Shown piece by piece: positions 46,874-57,440 of a DNA stretch of 64,000 nt. The position numbers were made by a program, and so were the translations under genes. The stretch is from Triticum aestivum (Eukaryota; Streptophyta; Magnoliopsida; Poales; Poaceae). The stretch's first letter is position 1, and each line of letters begins with the position of its first letter. The notes beneath the pieces were generated by a model. That model ran no database searches. It had not been told where the DNA came from and saw only the letters and a list, made by a program, of their open reading frames with translations. Location: NCBI RefSeq assembly GCF_018294505.1, contig NC_057804.1, positions 256,475,251 through 256,539,250 of the forward strand, written 5' to 3'.

Positions 46874-46879
46874 TATATA
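46874..46879 (+). promoter_or_regulatory. TATA box of the intact Copia
   Basis: CCTTTATATACGGG lies in the GC-rich part of the LTR, 48 bases after the hairpin, followed by a stretch that fits a transcription start. The other LTR has it at 53866-53871. Confidence 0.65.
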
Positions 46880-47314
46880 CGGGGGCAGGGGGGCACCCCA
46901 TAACACACAAGTTGATCTACGGATCGTTCCTTAGCCGTGTGCGGTGCCCCCCTCCACCATATTCCACCTCGGTCATATCGTCGCGGAGTTTAGGCGAAGC
47001 CCTGCGCCGGTAGAGCATCATCATCGTCACCACGCCGTCGTGCTGACGGAACTCATCCCCGAAGCTTTGCTGGATCGGAGCCCGGGGATCGTCATCGAGC
47101 TGAACGTGTGCTGAACTCGGAGGTGCTGTACGTTCGGTGCTTGGATCGGTCGGATCGTGAAGACGTACGACTACATCAACCGCGTTGTCATAACGCTTCC
47201 GCTTACGGTCTACGAGGGTACGTGGACGGACACTCTCCCCTCTCGTTGCTATGCCATCACCATGATCTTGCGTGTACGTAGGAAATTTTTTGAAATTACT
47301 ACGTTCCCCAACAG

Positions 47315-47326
47315 TGGCATCCGAGC
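47315..47326 (+). other. Primer-binding site of the intact Copia (initiator tRNA-Met type)
   Basis: TGGCATCCGAGC starts one base after the LTR. It differs at two positions from TGGTATCAGAGC. The position leaves little doubt about its role. Confidence 0.75.
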
Positions 47327-48552
47327 CTAGGTTTTATGCGTTGATGTTATATGCACGAGTAGAACACAAGTGAGTTGTGGGCGATATAAGTCATACTGCT
47401 TACCAGCATGTCATACTTTGGTTCAGCGGCATTGTGAGATGAAGCGGCCCGGACCGACATTACGCGTACGCTTACGCGAGACTGGTTTCACCGCTACGAG
47501 CACTCGTTGCTTAAAGGTGACCGGCGGGTGTCTGTCTCTCTCACTTTAGTTGAACCGAGTGTGGCTACGCCCGGTCCTTGCGAAGGTTAAAACAGCACCA
47601 ACTTGACAAACTATCGTTGTGGTTTTGATGCGTAGGTAAGAACGGTTCTTGCTAAGCCCGTAGCAGCCACGTAAAAATTGCAACAACAAAGTAGAGGACG
47701 TCTAACTTGTTTTTGCAGGGCATGTTGTGATGTGATATGGTCAAGACGTGATGCTATATTTTATTGTATGAGATGATCATGTTTTGTAACCGAAGTTATC
47801 GGCAACTGGCAGGAGCCATATGGTTGTCGCTTTATTGTATGAAATGCAAACGCCCTGTAATTGCTTTACTTTATCACTAAGCGGTAGCGATAGTCGTAGA
47901 AGCAATAGATGGCGTAACGACAACGATGCTACGATGGAGATCAAGGTGTCGCGCCGGTGACGATGGTGATCACGACGGTGCTTCGAAGATGGAGATCACA
48001 AGCACAAGATGATGATGGCCATATCATATCACTTATATTGATTGCATGTGATGTTTATCCTTTATGCATCTTATCTTGCTTTGATTGACGGTAGCATTTT
48101 AAGATGATCTCTCACTTAATAATCAAGAAGTGTTCTCCCTGAGTATGCACCGTTGCGAAAGTTCTTCGTGCTGAGACACCACGTGATGATCGGGTGTGAT
48201 AGGCTCTACGTTCAAATACAACGGGTGCAAAACAGTTGCACACGCGGAATACTCAGGTCATACTTGACGAGCCTAGCATATACAGATATGGCCTCGGAAC
48301 ACGGAGACCGAAAGGTCGAACGTGAATCATATAGTAGATATGATCAACATAGTGATGTTCACCATTGAAACTACTCCATCTCACGTGATGATCGGACATG
48401 GTTTAGTTGATTTGGATCACGTGATCACTTAGATGACTAGAGAGATGTCTGTCTAAGTGGGAGTTCTTAAGTAATATGATTAATTGAACTTAAATTTATC
48501 ATGAACTTAGTACCTGATAGTATTTTGCTTGTCTATGTTTGTTTGTAGATAG
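47327..48552 (+). other. Leader of the intact Copia
   Basis: About 1.2 kb between primer site and ATG, with no supported gene. Several short upstream ATGs occur (for example a 71-codon frame at 48153). BARE-type elements are known for a long leader with RNA packaging signals. Confidence 0.7.
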
Positions 48553-51500
48553 ATGGCTCGTGCTGTTGTTCCGTTAAATTTTAATGCGTTCCTTGAGAAA
48601 GCAAAGTTGAAAGATGATGGTAGCAATTACACGGACTGGGTCCGTAACCTGAGGATTATCCTCATTGCTGCACAGAAAAGTTACGTCCTGGAAGCACCGC
48701 TGGGTGCCAGGCCTGCTGCTGATGCAACTGACGACGTTAAGAACGTCTGGCAGAGCAAAGCTGATGACTACTCGATAGTTCAGTGTGCCATGCTTTACGG
48801 CTTAGAACCGGGTCTTCAACGACGTTTTGAACGTCATGGAGCATATGAGATGTTTCAGGAGTTGAAGTTAATATTTCAAGCAAATGCCCGGATTGAGAGA
48901 TATGAAGTCTCCAATAAGTTCTATAGCTGCAAGATGGAGGAGAATAGTTCTGTCAGTGAACACATACTCAAAATGTCTGGGTATAATAATCACTTGATTC
49001 AACTGGGAGTTAATCTTCCTGATGATAGTGTCATTGACAGAATTCTTCAATCACTGCCACCAAGCTACAAGAGCTTCGTGATGAACTATAATATGCAAGG
49101 GATGAACAAGACTATTCCCGAGCTCTTCGCGATGCTAAAAGCCGCGGAGGTAGAAATCAAGAAGGAGCATCAAGTGTTGATGGTTAACAAGACCACCAGT
49201 TTCAAGAAAAAGGGCAAAGGGAAGAAGAAGGGGAACTTCAAAAAGAACAGCAAGCAAGTTGCTGCTCAAGAGAAGAAACCCAAGTCTGGACCTAAGCCTG
49301 AAACTGAGTGCTTCTACTGCAAGCAGACTGGACACTGGAAGCGGAACTGCCCCAAGTATTTGGCGGATAAGAAGGATGGCAAAGTGAACAAAGGTATATG
49401 TGATATACATGTTATTGATGTGTACCTTACTAATGCTCGCAGTAGCACCTGGGTATTTGATACTGGTTCTGTTGCTAATATTTGCAACTCGAAACAGGGA
49501 CTACGAATTAAGCGAAGATTGGCTAAGGACGAGGTGACGATGCGCGTGGGAAATGGTTCCAAAGTCGATGTGATCGCGGTCGGCACGCTACCTCTACATC
49601 TACCATCGGGATTAGTTTTAGACCTAAATAATTGTTATTTGGTGCCAGCGTTGAGCATGAACATTATATCTGGATCTTGTTTGATGCGAGACGGTTATTC
49701 ATTTAAATCAGAGAATAATGGTTGTTCTATTTATATGAGTAATATCTTTTATGGTCATGCACCCTTGAAGAGTGGTCTATTTTTATTGAATCTCGATAGT
49801 AGTGATACACATATTCATAGTGTTGAAACCAAAAGATGCAGAGTTGATAACGATAGTGCAACTTATTTGTGGCACTGCCGTTTAGGTCATATCGGTGTAA
49901 AGCGCATGAAGAAACTCCATACTGATGGGCTTTTGGAATCACTTGATTATGAATCACTTGGTACTTGCGAACCGTGCCTCATGGGCAAGATGACTAAAAC
50001 GCCGTTCTCCGGAACTATGGAGCGAGCAACTGATTTGTTGGAGATCATACATACTGATGTTTGTGGTCCAATGAATGTTGAGGCTCGCGGCGGGTATCGT
50101 TATTTTCTCACCTTCACAGATGATTTGAGCAGATATGGGTATATCTACTTAATGAAACACAAGTCTGAAACATTTGAAAAGTTCAAAGAATTTCAGAGTG
50201 AAGTGGAAAATCATCGTAACAAGAAAATAAAGTTTCTACGATCTGATCGTGGAGGAGAATATTTGAGTTACGAGTTTGGTCTACACTTGAAACAATGCGG
50301 AATAGTTTCGCAACTCACGCCACCCGGAACACCACAACGAAATGGTGTGTCCGAACGTCGTAATCGTACTTTACTAGATATGGTGCGATCTATGATGTCT
50401 CTTACTGATTTACCGCTATCGTTTTGGGGTTATGCTTTAGAGACGGCCGCATTCACGTTAAATAGGGCACCATCAAAATCCGTTGAGACAACACCTTATG
50501 AACTGTGGTTTGGCAAGAAACCAAAGTTGTCGTTTCTTAAAGTTTGGGGCTGCGATGCTTATGTGAAGAAACTTCAACCAGATAAGCTCGAACCCAAATC
50601 GGAGAAATGTGTCTTCATAGGATACCCAAAAGAGACTATTGGGTACACCTTCTATCACAGATCTGAGGGCAAGATTTTCGTTGCTAAAATCGGATCCTTT
50701 CTAGAGAAGGAGTTTCTCTCGAAAGAAGTGAGTGGGAGGAAAGTAGAACTTGATGAGATAACTATATCTACTCCCTTGTTGGAAAGTAGTTCATCACAAG
50801 AACCGGTTCCTGTGACAACTACACCAACTAGTGAGGAAGCTGATGATATTGATCATGAAACTTCAGATCAAGTTTCTACTGAACCTCGTAGGTCTACCAG
50901 AGTAAGATCCGCACCAGAGTGGTACGGTAATCCTATTCTGGAAGTCATGTTACTTGACCATGATGAACCTACGAACTATGAGGAAGCGATGATGAGCCCA
51001 GATTCCGCAAAATGGCTAGAGGCCATGAAATCTGAGATGGGATCCATGTACGAAAACAAAGTATGGACTTTGGTTGACTTGCCCGATGATCGGCAAGCCA
51101 TTGAGAATAAATGGATCTTTAAGAAGAAGACTGACGCTGATGGTAATATAACTGTCTATAAAGCTCGACTTGTTGCGAAAGGTTTTCGACAAGTTCAAGG
51201 GGTTGACTACGATGAGACTTTCTCACCCGTAGCGATGCTTAAGTCTGTCCGAATCATGTTAGCTATTGCTGCATTTCATGATTATGAAATTTGGCAAATG
51301 GATGTCAAAACTGCATTCTTGAATGGATTTCTGGAAGAAGAGTTGTATATGATGCAACCAGAAGGTTTTGTTGATCCAAAAGGTGCTAACAAAGTGTGCA
51401 AGCTCCAGCGATCCATTTATGGACTGGTGCAAGCATCTCGGAGTTGGAATAAACGTTTTGATAGTGTGATCAAAGCATATGGTTTTATACAGACTTTTGG

Positions 51501-52539
51501 AGAAGCCTGTATTTACAAGAAAGTGAGTGGGAGCTCTGTAGCATTTCTGATTTTATATGTAGATGACATATTATTAATTGGAAATGATATAGAATTTCTG
51601 GATAGCATAAAGGGATACTTGAATAAAAGTTTTTCAATGAAAGACCTCGGTGAAGCTGCTTACATATTGGGCATCAAGATCTATAGAGATAGATCAAGAC
51701 GCTTAATAGGACTTTCACAAAGCACATACCTTGACAAAATTTTGAAAAAGTTCAAAATGGATCAGGCAAAGAAAGGTTTCTTGCCTGTGCTACAAGGTGT
51801 GAAGTTGAGTCAAACTCAATGCCCGACCACAGCAGAAGATAGAGAGAAAATGAAAGATGTTCCCTATGCTTCAGCCATAGGCTCTATCATGTATGCAATG
51901 CTGTGTACCAGACCTGACGTATGCTTAGCAATAAGCTTGGCAGGAAGGTACCAAAGTAATCCAGGAGTGGATCACTGGACAGCGGTCAAGAACATCCTGA
52001 AATACCTGAAAAGGACTAAGGATATGTTTCTCGTATATGGAGGTGACAAAGAGCTAGTCGTAAATGGTTACGTTGATGCAAGCTTTGACACTGATCCGGA
52101 CGATTCTAAATCGCAAACCGGATACGTGTTTTTATTAAACGGTGGAGCTGTAAGTTGGTGCAGTTCTAAACAAAGCGTCGTGGCGGGATCTACATGTGAA
52201 GCGGAGTACATAGCTGCTTCTGAAGCAGCAAATGAAGGAGTCTGGATGAAGGAGTTCATTACCGATCTAGGTGTCATACCTAGTGCATCGGGACCAATGA
52301 AGATCTTCTGTGACAATACTGGTGCAATTGCTTTGGCAAAGGAATCCAGATTTCACAAGAGGACCAAGCACATCAAGAGACGCTTCAATTCCATTCGGGA
52401 CCAAGTCCAAGTGGGAGACATAGAGATTTGCAAAATACATACGGATCTGAATGTTGCAGACCCGTTGACTAAGCCTCTCTCACGAGCAAAACATGATCAA
52501 CACCAAGACTCCATGGGTGTTAGAATCATTACTATGTAA
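48553..52539 (+). CDS. Gag-pol polyprotein of the intact Copia (1328 aa)
   Basis: One frame encodes all functions. Gag occupies about residues 1-240. A CCHC zinc knuckle is at 253-266 (CFYCKQTGHWKRNC). The protease active site is Asp303 in FDTGS. The integrase head starts near 437 (LWHCRLGHIG), and the core has Asp502, Asp565 and Glu601 with the standard 35-residue spacing. The RT has Asp917 ([11 protein letters not shown]) and YVDD at 1002-1005. RNase H has Asp1175, EAEY at 1216 and Asp1254. The ATG after AGATAG is the first of the frame. All key residues are present and no stop or shift breaks it, so the proteins could be active in trans. The gene order protease, integrase, RT is that of Copia. 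Confidence 0.95.
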   Translation: MARAVVPLNFNAFLEKAKLKDDGSNYTDWVRNLRIILIAAQKSYVLEAPLGARPAADATDDVKNVWQSKADDYSIVQCAMLYGLEPGLQRRFERHGAYEMFQELKLIFQANARIERYEVSNKFYSCKMEENSSVSEHILKMSGYNNHLIQLGVNLPDDSVIDRILQSLPPSYKSFVMNYNMQGMNKTIPELFAMLKAAEVEIKKEHQVLMVNKTTSFKKKGKGKKKGNFKKNSKQVAAQEKKPKSGPKPETECFYCKQTGHWKRNCPKYLADKKDGKVNKGICDIHVIDVYLTNARSSTWVFDTGSVANICNSKQGLRIKRRLAKDEVTMRVGNGSKVDVIAVGTLPLHLPSGLVLDLNNCYLVPALSMNIISGSCLMRDGYSFKSENNGCSIYMSNIFYGHAPLKSGLFLLNLDSSDTHIHSVETKRCRVDNDSATYLWHCRLGHIGVKRMKKLHTDGLLESLDYESLGTCEPCLMGKMTKTPFSGTMERATDLLEIIHTDVCGPMNVEARGGYRYFLTFTDDLSRYGYIYLMKHKSETFEKFKEFQSEVENHRNKKIKFLRSDRGGEYLSYEFGLHLKQCGIVSQLTPPGTPQRNGVSERRNRTLLDMVRSMMSLTDLPLSFWGYALETAAFTLNRAPSKSVETTPYELWFGKKPKLSFLKVWGCDAYVKKLQPDKLEPKSEKCVFIGYPKETIGYTFYHRSEGKIFVAKIGSFLEKEFLSKEVSGRKVELDEITISTPLLESSSSQEPVPVTTTPTSEEADDIDHETSDQVSTEPRRSTRVRSAPEWYGNPILEVMLLDHDEPTNYEEAMMSPDSAKWLEAMKSEMGSMYENKVWTLVDLPDDRQAIENKWIFKKKTDADGNITVYKARLVAKGFRQVQGVDYDETFSPVAMLKSVRIMLAIAAFHDYEIWQMDVKTAFLNGFLEEELYMMQPEGFVDPKGANKVCKLQRSIYGLVQASRSWNKRFDSVIKAYGFIQTFGEACIYKKVSGSSVAFLILYVDDILLIGNDIEFLDSIKGYLNKSFSMKDLGEAAYILGIKIYRDRSRRLIGLSQSTYLDKILKKFKMDQAKKGFLPVLQGVKLSQTQCPTTAEDREKMKDVPYASAIGSIMYAMLCTRPDVCLAISLAGRYQSNPGVDHWTAVKNILKYLKRTKDMFLVYGGDKELVVNGYVDASFDTDPDDSKSQTGYVFLLNGGAVSWCSSKQSVVAGSTCEAEYIAASEAANEGVWMKEFITDLGVIPSASGPMKIFCDNTGAIALAKESRFHKRTKHIKRRFNSIRDQVQVGDIEICKIHTDLNVADPLTKPLSRAKHDQHQDSMGVRIITM

Positions 52540-52560
52540 TCTAGATTATTGACTCTAGTG

Positions 52561-52572
52561 CAAGTGGGAGAC
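52561..52572 (+). other. Polypurine tract of the intact Copia
   Basis: CAAGTGGGAGAC lies directly before the 3' LTR. It would prime plus-strand synthesis. Confidence 0.8.
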
Positions 52573-54305
52573 TGAAGGAAATATGCCCTAGAGGCAATAA
52601 TAAAGTTATTATTTATTTCCTCATATCATGATAAATGTTTATTATTCATGCTAGAATTGTATTAACCGGAAACATGATACATGTGTGAATACATAGACAA
52701 ACATATAGTCACTAGTATGCCTCTACTTGACTAGCTCATTAATCAAAGATGGTTATGTTTCCTAACCATAGACATGTGTTGTCATTTGATTAATGGGATC
52801 ACATCATTAGAAGAATGATGTGATTGACATGACCCATTCCGTTAGCCTAGCACTTGATCGTTTAGTATACTGCTATTGCTTTCTTCATGACTTATACATG
52901 TTCCTGTAACTATGAGAAATATGCAACTCCCGTTTACCGGAGGAACACTTTGGGTACTACCAAACGTCACAACGTAACTGGGTGATTATAAAGGAGTACT
53001 ACAGGTGTCTCCGAAGGTACATGTTGAGTTGGCGTATTTCGAGATTAGGTTTTGTCACTCCGATTGTCGGAGAGGTATCTCTGGGCCCTCTCGGTAATGC
53101 ACATCATTATAAGCCTTGCAAGCAATGTGACCAAATGAGTTGGTTACGGGATGATGCATTACGGAACGAGTAAAGAGACTTGCCGGTAACGAGATTGAAC
53201 TAGGTATTGGATACCGACGATCAAATCTCGGGCAAGTAACATACCGATGACAAAGGGAACAACGTATGTTGTTATGCGGTTTGACCGATAAAGATCTTCG
53301 TAGAATATGTAGGAACCAATATGGGCATCCAGGTCCCGCTATTGGTTATTGACCGAGAATGGTTCTAGGTCATGTCTACATAGTTCTCGAACCCGTAGGG
53401 TCCGCACGCTTAACGTTACGATGACAGTTTTATTATGAGTTTATAAGTTTTGATGTACCGAAGTTTGTTCGGAGTCCCGGATGTGATCACGGACATGACG
53501 AGGAGTCTCGAAATGGTCGAGACATAAAGATTGATATATTGGAAGCCTATGTTTGGACATCGGAAAGGTTCCGGGTGAAATCGGGATTTTACCGGAACAC
53601 CGGGGGGTTACCGGAACCCTCCCGGGGGTTAATGGGCCTTAGTGGGCCATGAGGGAGAAGAGGAGGGCCGGCCAGGGCAGGCCGCGCGCCCCCTCCCCCC
53701 TAGTCCGAATAGGACAAGGAAGGGGGGGCGGCGCCCCCCTCTCCTCTTTCCCCTCCCCCCTTTCCTTCTCCACCAAGGCAAGAGGGGGGAGTCCTACTCC
53801 CGGTGGGAGTAGGACTCCTCCAGGCGCACCCCAAGGGGGCCGGCCGCACCTCCCCCTCCCTCCTTTATATACGGGGGCAGGGGGGCACCCCATAACACAC
53901 AAGTTGATCTACGGATCGTTCCTTAGCCGTGTGCGGTGCCCCCCTCCACCATATTCCACCTCGGTCATATCGTCGCGGAGTTTAGGCGAAGCCCTGCGCC
54001 GGTAGAGCATCATCATCGTCACCACGCCGTCGTGCTGACGGAACTCATCCCCGAAGCTTTGCTGGATCGGAGCCCGGGGATCGTCATCAAGCTGAACGTG
54101 TGCTGAACTCGGAGGTGCCGTACGCTCGGTGCTTGGATCGGTCGGATCGTGAAGACGTACGACTACATCAACCGCGTTGTCATAACGCTTCCGCTTACGG
54201 TCTACGAGGGTACGTGGACGGACACTCTCCCCTCTCGTTGCTATGCCATCACCATGATCTTGCATGTACGTAGGAATTTTTTTGAAATTACTACGTTCCC
54301 CAACA
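52573..54305 (+). repeat. 3' LTR of the intact Copia (1,733 bp)
   Basis: Near-identical to 45582-47313. Substitutions seen by hand lie near 52803, 54089, 54119, 54125, 54264 and 54278; small indels lie in the G/C runs near 53700-53740. Confidence 0.95.
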
Positions 54306-54310
54306 GTCAC

Positions 54311-55192
54311 TGGGAAAGGACACCGCAAGATTGAACCCAAAGCTAAGCACTTCTCCTATTACAAGAAAGATCAATCTAGTAGGCCAAAGCAAACTGATAA
54401 TTCGAAGAGACTTGCAAAGATAACTAATCACACATAAAAGAATTCAGAGGAGATTCAAATATTTGTCATAGATAAACTTGATCATAAACCCACAATTTAT
54501 TGGATCTTGACAAACAAACCGCAAAAAGATTTACATCAAATAGATCTCCAAGAAGATCGAGGAGAACTTGGTATTGAGATTCAAAGAGAGAGAAGAAGCC
54601 ATCTAGCTAATAACTATGGACTCGAAGGTCCGTGGTAAACTACTCACAACTCATTGGAGAGGCCTCCGAGATGACGTAGAGGCCCTCCGTGGTTGATTCC
54701 CCCTTCGGTGAAGCACCGGCGAAGGCTCCAAGATGCTATCTCGCGGATACAGAAGGTTGCGGCGGTGGAAATAGTTTTTCGTGGTGCTCCTGGATGTTCT
54801 CGGGGTACGTGGATATATATAGGAGGAAGAGGTAGGTCGGTTGAGCTACGATGGGCCCATGAGGGTGGGGGGCATGCCCACCCCCCTACGGCGCGCCCTC
54901 CTACCTCGTGGCTTCCTCGTCTGCTGCTTGACGTCCACTCCATGTCTCCTGGATTGTGTTTGTTCCAAAAAGATCATTCCCGAAGGTTTTATTCTGTTTG
55001 GACTCCGTTTGATATTCCTTTTCTTCGAAACACTGAGATAGGCAAAAAAACAGCAATTCGGGCTGGGCCTCTGGTTAGTAGGTTAGTCCCAAAAATGATA
55101 TAAAAGTGTAAAGTAAAGCCCATAAACATCCAAAATGGGTAATATAATATCATGGAACAATCAAAAGTTATAGATACGTTGGAGACGTATCA
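54311..55192 (-). repeat. 5' LTR of element B, outer part
   Basis: It continues from 45581 after the nested Copia and ends GGAGACGTATCA. A TATATATA motif (minus-strand promoter) is at 54814-54821. With the inner part the LTR is about 1,571 bp. Confidence 0.85.
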
Positions 55193-55608
55193 GTTGCCTG
55201 TGTAATCACTCAGGTTCAATAGGGGAAAGTCTCGCTCGGTTTTCAGTTAGAGCCCAACGCCTCGCACCCACGCGCGTACGTGAACGAGAGAAACACGCAA
55301 TCCCTCCATGAATCGCTCGGCCCGACCACCCACCGTCACCGGGAACTCACATATATTTTCCTCGCCCTTGCTTCTACCATGGTTTCTTCCATCATGGATG
55401 GCCCAAAGAATGTCATGCAGCTGCGTCTCCACCCCGTCTAGGACGAAAAGCCCATTTTATGTCATGATTTTTTGTCATAGAAGTAGGAGCCCGCCACATC
55501 GATGATGATACCAGGTTTTGTCACAATTATCATCATAGAAGTGTCATAAGCATGACAGAAAAAAATCACCTGGCCCAAAATGTCACGGATGTATCTTTTT
55601 TTGCAGTG
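55193..55608. mobile_element. Right end of the CACTA-like element, with terminus
   Basis: It opens with GTTGC, the right copy of the duplication made by element B. It then has the subterminal words expected of Triticeae CACTA elements, with TGTCAT and CATAGAAG repeats in both orientations near 55450-55560. It ends TTTTTTGCAGTG at 55608, so the other strand starts CACTGCAAAAAAAG, a CACTA-type terminus. A 3-bp target duplication would be TGT (55609-55611), but the left end is not available to confirm it. No transposase gene is seen in any of its pieces. Confidence 0.7.
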
Positions 55609-56626
55609 TGTGAAGATTTCAATGGATCGAATAAACGGTAAAAATGAGCTCATAGTTACCGCACGAACAACTGATAAATGGGAAAGTTGGAGACTGAGCA
55701 GTCCAATCTCCCACGCCCTAACTTGGCGGCAGAAGACACCTACAGAGGTGGCGGTGAAGACGATGTCTGTGTCCAGCGTGAAGACGGCGTTGGAGAGGAT
55801 GTGGCGGCAAAGCGCTTCGTCTTCAGCATCGACAGAGGCTAGCAGTGGCGCTAAGGTTTGAGAGAGACAGTGAGGGGGAGAGGAGATAATGATCACGAGG
55901 GGAGAAGTATTTATAAGGAGGAGGGCGGCACAGTGCAATTATGCAGGTGCCCCTGGCGGTTCACATCTTACGGACACGTGGCTGACATGCAACTTATTGA
56001 AGGTTGAGCCACGACCCCACGTGCACCTGGTTTGTCGGGCGATCGTTCCAACTTCTCCGACATTCAGGCAGAAAGGATAAGATCATTAAAAAAATATTAG
56101 ATATGTGTCTCTATATCTTCATCTGACAGGGACATAGTGAAGACATTCGACACGTGTCAATAGAATGCATATGAAGAGATAGAGAGAATTTGAGGGATAA
56201 GAATAGAAGGGGTTAGGGTCCGGTCACATTCACTTAGTTCAGAAAATAGCAACTTGAAGACATAGCTATAAGTGAATGCTGTAGAGGACAGAACACACAT
56301 ATAAATATATATCAGTGAAGACCAAATCAACATTGCGATGATAAACTATGAAGTCAAACCAATGTTGAAGACAAACCAATTATGAATATAGAACAATCAA
56401 GACGCCAAATGTAAATGTTCAAGAAAGGTTGGTGGTGGCGTTACCCACCATATAGGAAATATTAGACCCAGACATGGTGCACAATTATCGTGGTCCTCTG
56501 AAGTCAAATTCCACATTAGTTTATTCACACTTAGAGGGTAAGCCTTCATGAATTGAAGATATAAGTTACTTCGTGTGTTGCGCACCTAAGTCATCAACAT
56601 GCATAAGTGTTAGGATGTGTGTCCAT
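55609..56626 (-). other. Non-coding 3' part of element F, probably LTR
   Basis: No gene is supported. TATAAATA on the minus strand (55908-55915) in a CT-rich setting looks like an LTR promoter. The LTR borders are not visible. The 158-residue minus frame across 55462-55938 crosses the CACTA border and is not real. Confidence 0.5.
55908..55915 (-). promoter_or_regulatory. TATA box in the 3' region of element F
   Basis: Element sense CCTTATAAATACTTCTCC is followed by a C/T-rich stretch, as in retrotransposon LTR promoters. Confidence 0.45.
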
Positions 56627-57380
56627 TCACATGAAGTCTGAGGATTCTAAGATATTTAGCTCACACCGCAGCTTGCAAAACCTTTTTTCATCCAAGGGCT
56701 TTGTGAAAATATCTGCCAATTGCCCTTCAATGTTGATGTGAATGATATCAATGTCTTCCTTCATAACATGGTCACTAAGAACATGATGATGGATCTGAAC
56801 GTTCTTTGTATTTGATTGCTGAACTGGATTGTTAGCAATCTTGATGGCACTTACGTTGTCGTAGTAGAGGGGCGCATGCTTCATGTTGATTCCCTAATCC
56901 TTGAGAGTTTGCTTCATTCAGAGAAGTTGAGCACAACAAGATCCAGCAGCAATGTATTCAGCTTCCGTAGTGGAGAGTGATACACAGTTCTACTTCTTTG
57001 AAGACCAACAGCCATAGACCGTCCAAGAAAGTGACATTCCTTGATGTGGAATTGCGATCAACTTTTTCACCAGCATAATCAACATCTAAGAATCCAACTA
57101 GATCAAACTCTGAGCCCTTTTGATACCATAATCCTAGTGTTTTGGTGTGATCCAAATATCGAAGTATTCGCCTCACTAGGAGGTGATGCGATTCCTTTGG
57201 CGCCGCTTGGAATAAGGCACACATGAAAACGCTAAGCATTATATCTGGCATAGATGCACATAAGTACAATAAAGAACCAATGGAGCAGTATACCTTTTGA
57301 TCGAACTCTTTACCATTGCCGTCGGGGACGAAATGGCCTTTGGTTGGCATTGGCGTCGTGTACCCTTTGCAGTCTTGCAT
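56627..57380 (-). pseudogene. RNase H of Copia element F, broken
   Basis: The frame 57380-56958 reads DCKGYTTPMPTKGHFVPDGN, CSIGSLLYLCASMPDIMLSV and LVGFLDVDYAGEKVDRNSTS, the start of the Copia RNase H with its Asp. The usual EAEY block is lost in a frameshift near 56960. The end is at 56884-56627 (YYDNVSAIKIANNPVQQSNT, QLADIFTKPLDEKRFCKLRC). It degrades RNA in reverse transcription; this copy is dead. Confidence 0.8.
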
Positions 57381-57440
57381 TCCAAACTTCTTCAGGCAAT
57401 CTTTGAGGTATTTTTCTTGTGATATGAATATGTCATTTCT

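Larger units (their letters stand above)
45582..47313 (+). repeat. 5' LTR of the intact Copia (1,732 bp)
   Basis: TGAAGGAAATATGCCC at the start and CCCCAACA at the end. A GC-rich zone precedes a TATA box and holds a perfect 14-bp inverted repeat. The 63-residue frame at 45991 is repeated in the other LTR only because the LTRs are copies. Confidence 0.95.
45582..54305 (+). mobile_element. Complete Copia retrotransposon of BARE/Angela/WIS type (8,724 bp)
   Basis: LTRs are 1,732 and 1,733 bp, with ends TGAAGG...CCAACA. GTCAC is duplicated at 45577-45581 and 54306-54310. Primer site, long leader, a single uninterrupted polyprotein frame and polypurine tract are all present. Between the LTRs I count six substitutions and a few one-base indels by hand. 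That makes it the youngest and most complete element here. It lies in the 5' LTR of element B. Confidence 0.95.
30276..55192 (-). mobile_element. Athila-like Gypsy element B (gag-protease only), host of two nested elements
   Basis: Both LTR ends and the 5-bp duplication GTTGC (30271-30275, 55193-55197) are present, so insertion borders are complete. Without the nested elements C and the Copia it is about 8.3 kb. Order on the minus strand is 5' LTR, tRNA-Asp primer site, gag, protease, long 3' untranslated region, polypurine tract and 3' LTR. RT, RNase H and integrase are absent. The LTR matches my memory of the Fatima group. Confidence 0.85.

Noticed and set aside
55462..55938. A 158-residue minus-strand frame
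   Set aside because: It spans the CACTA terminus into element F, so it joins two unrelated sequences.
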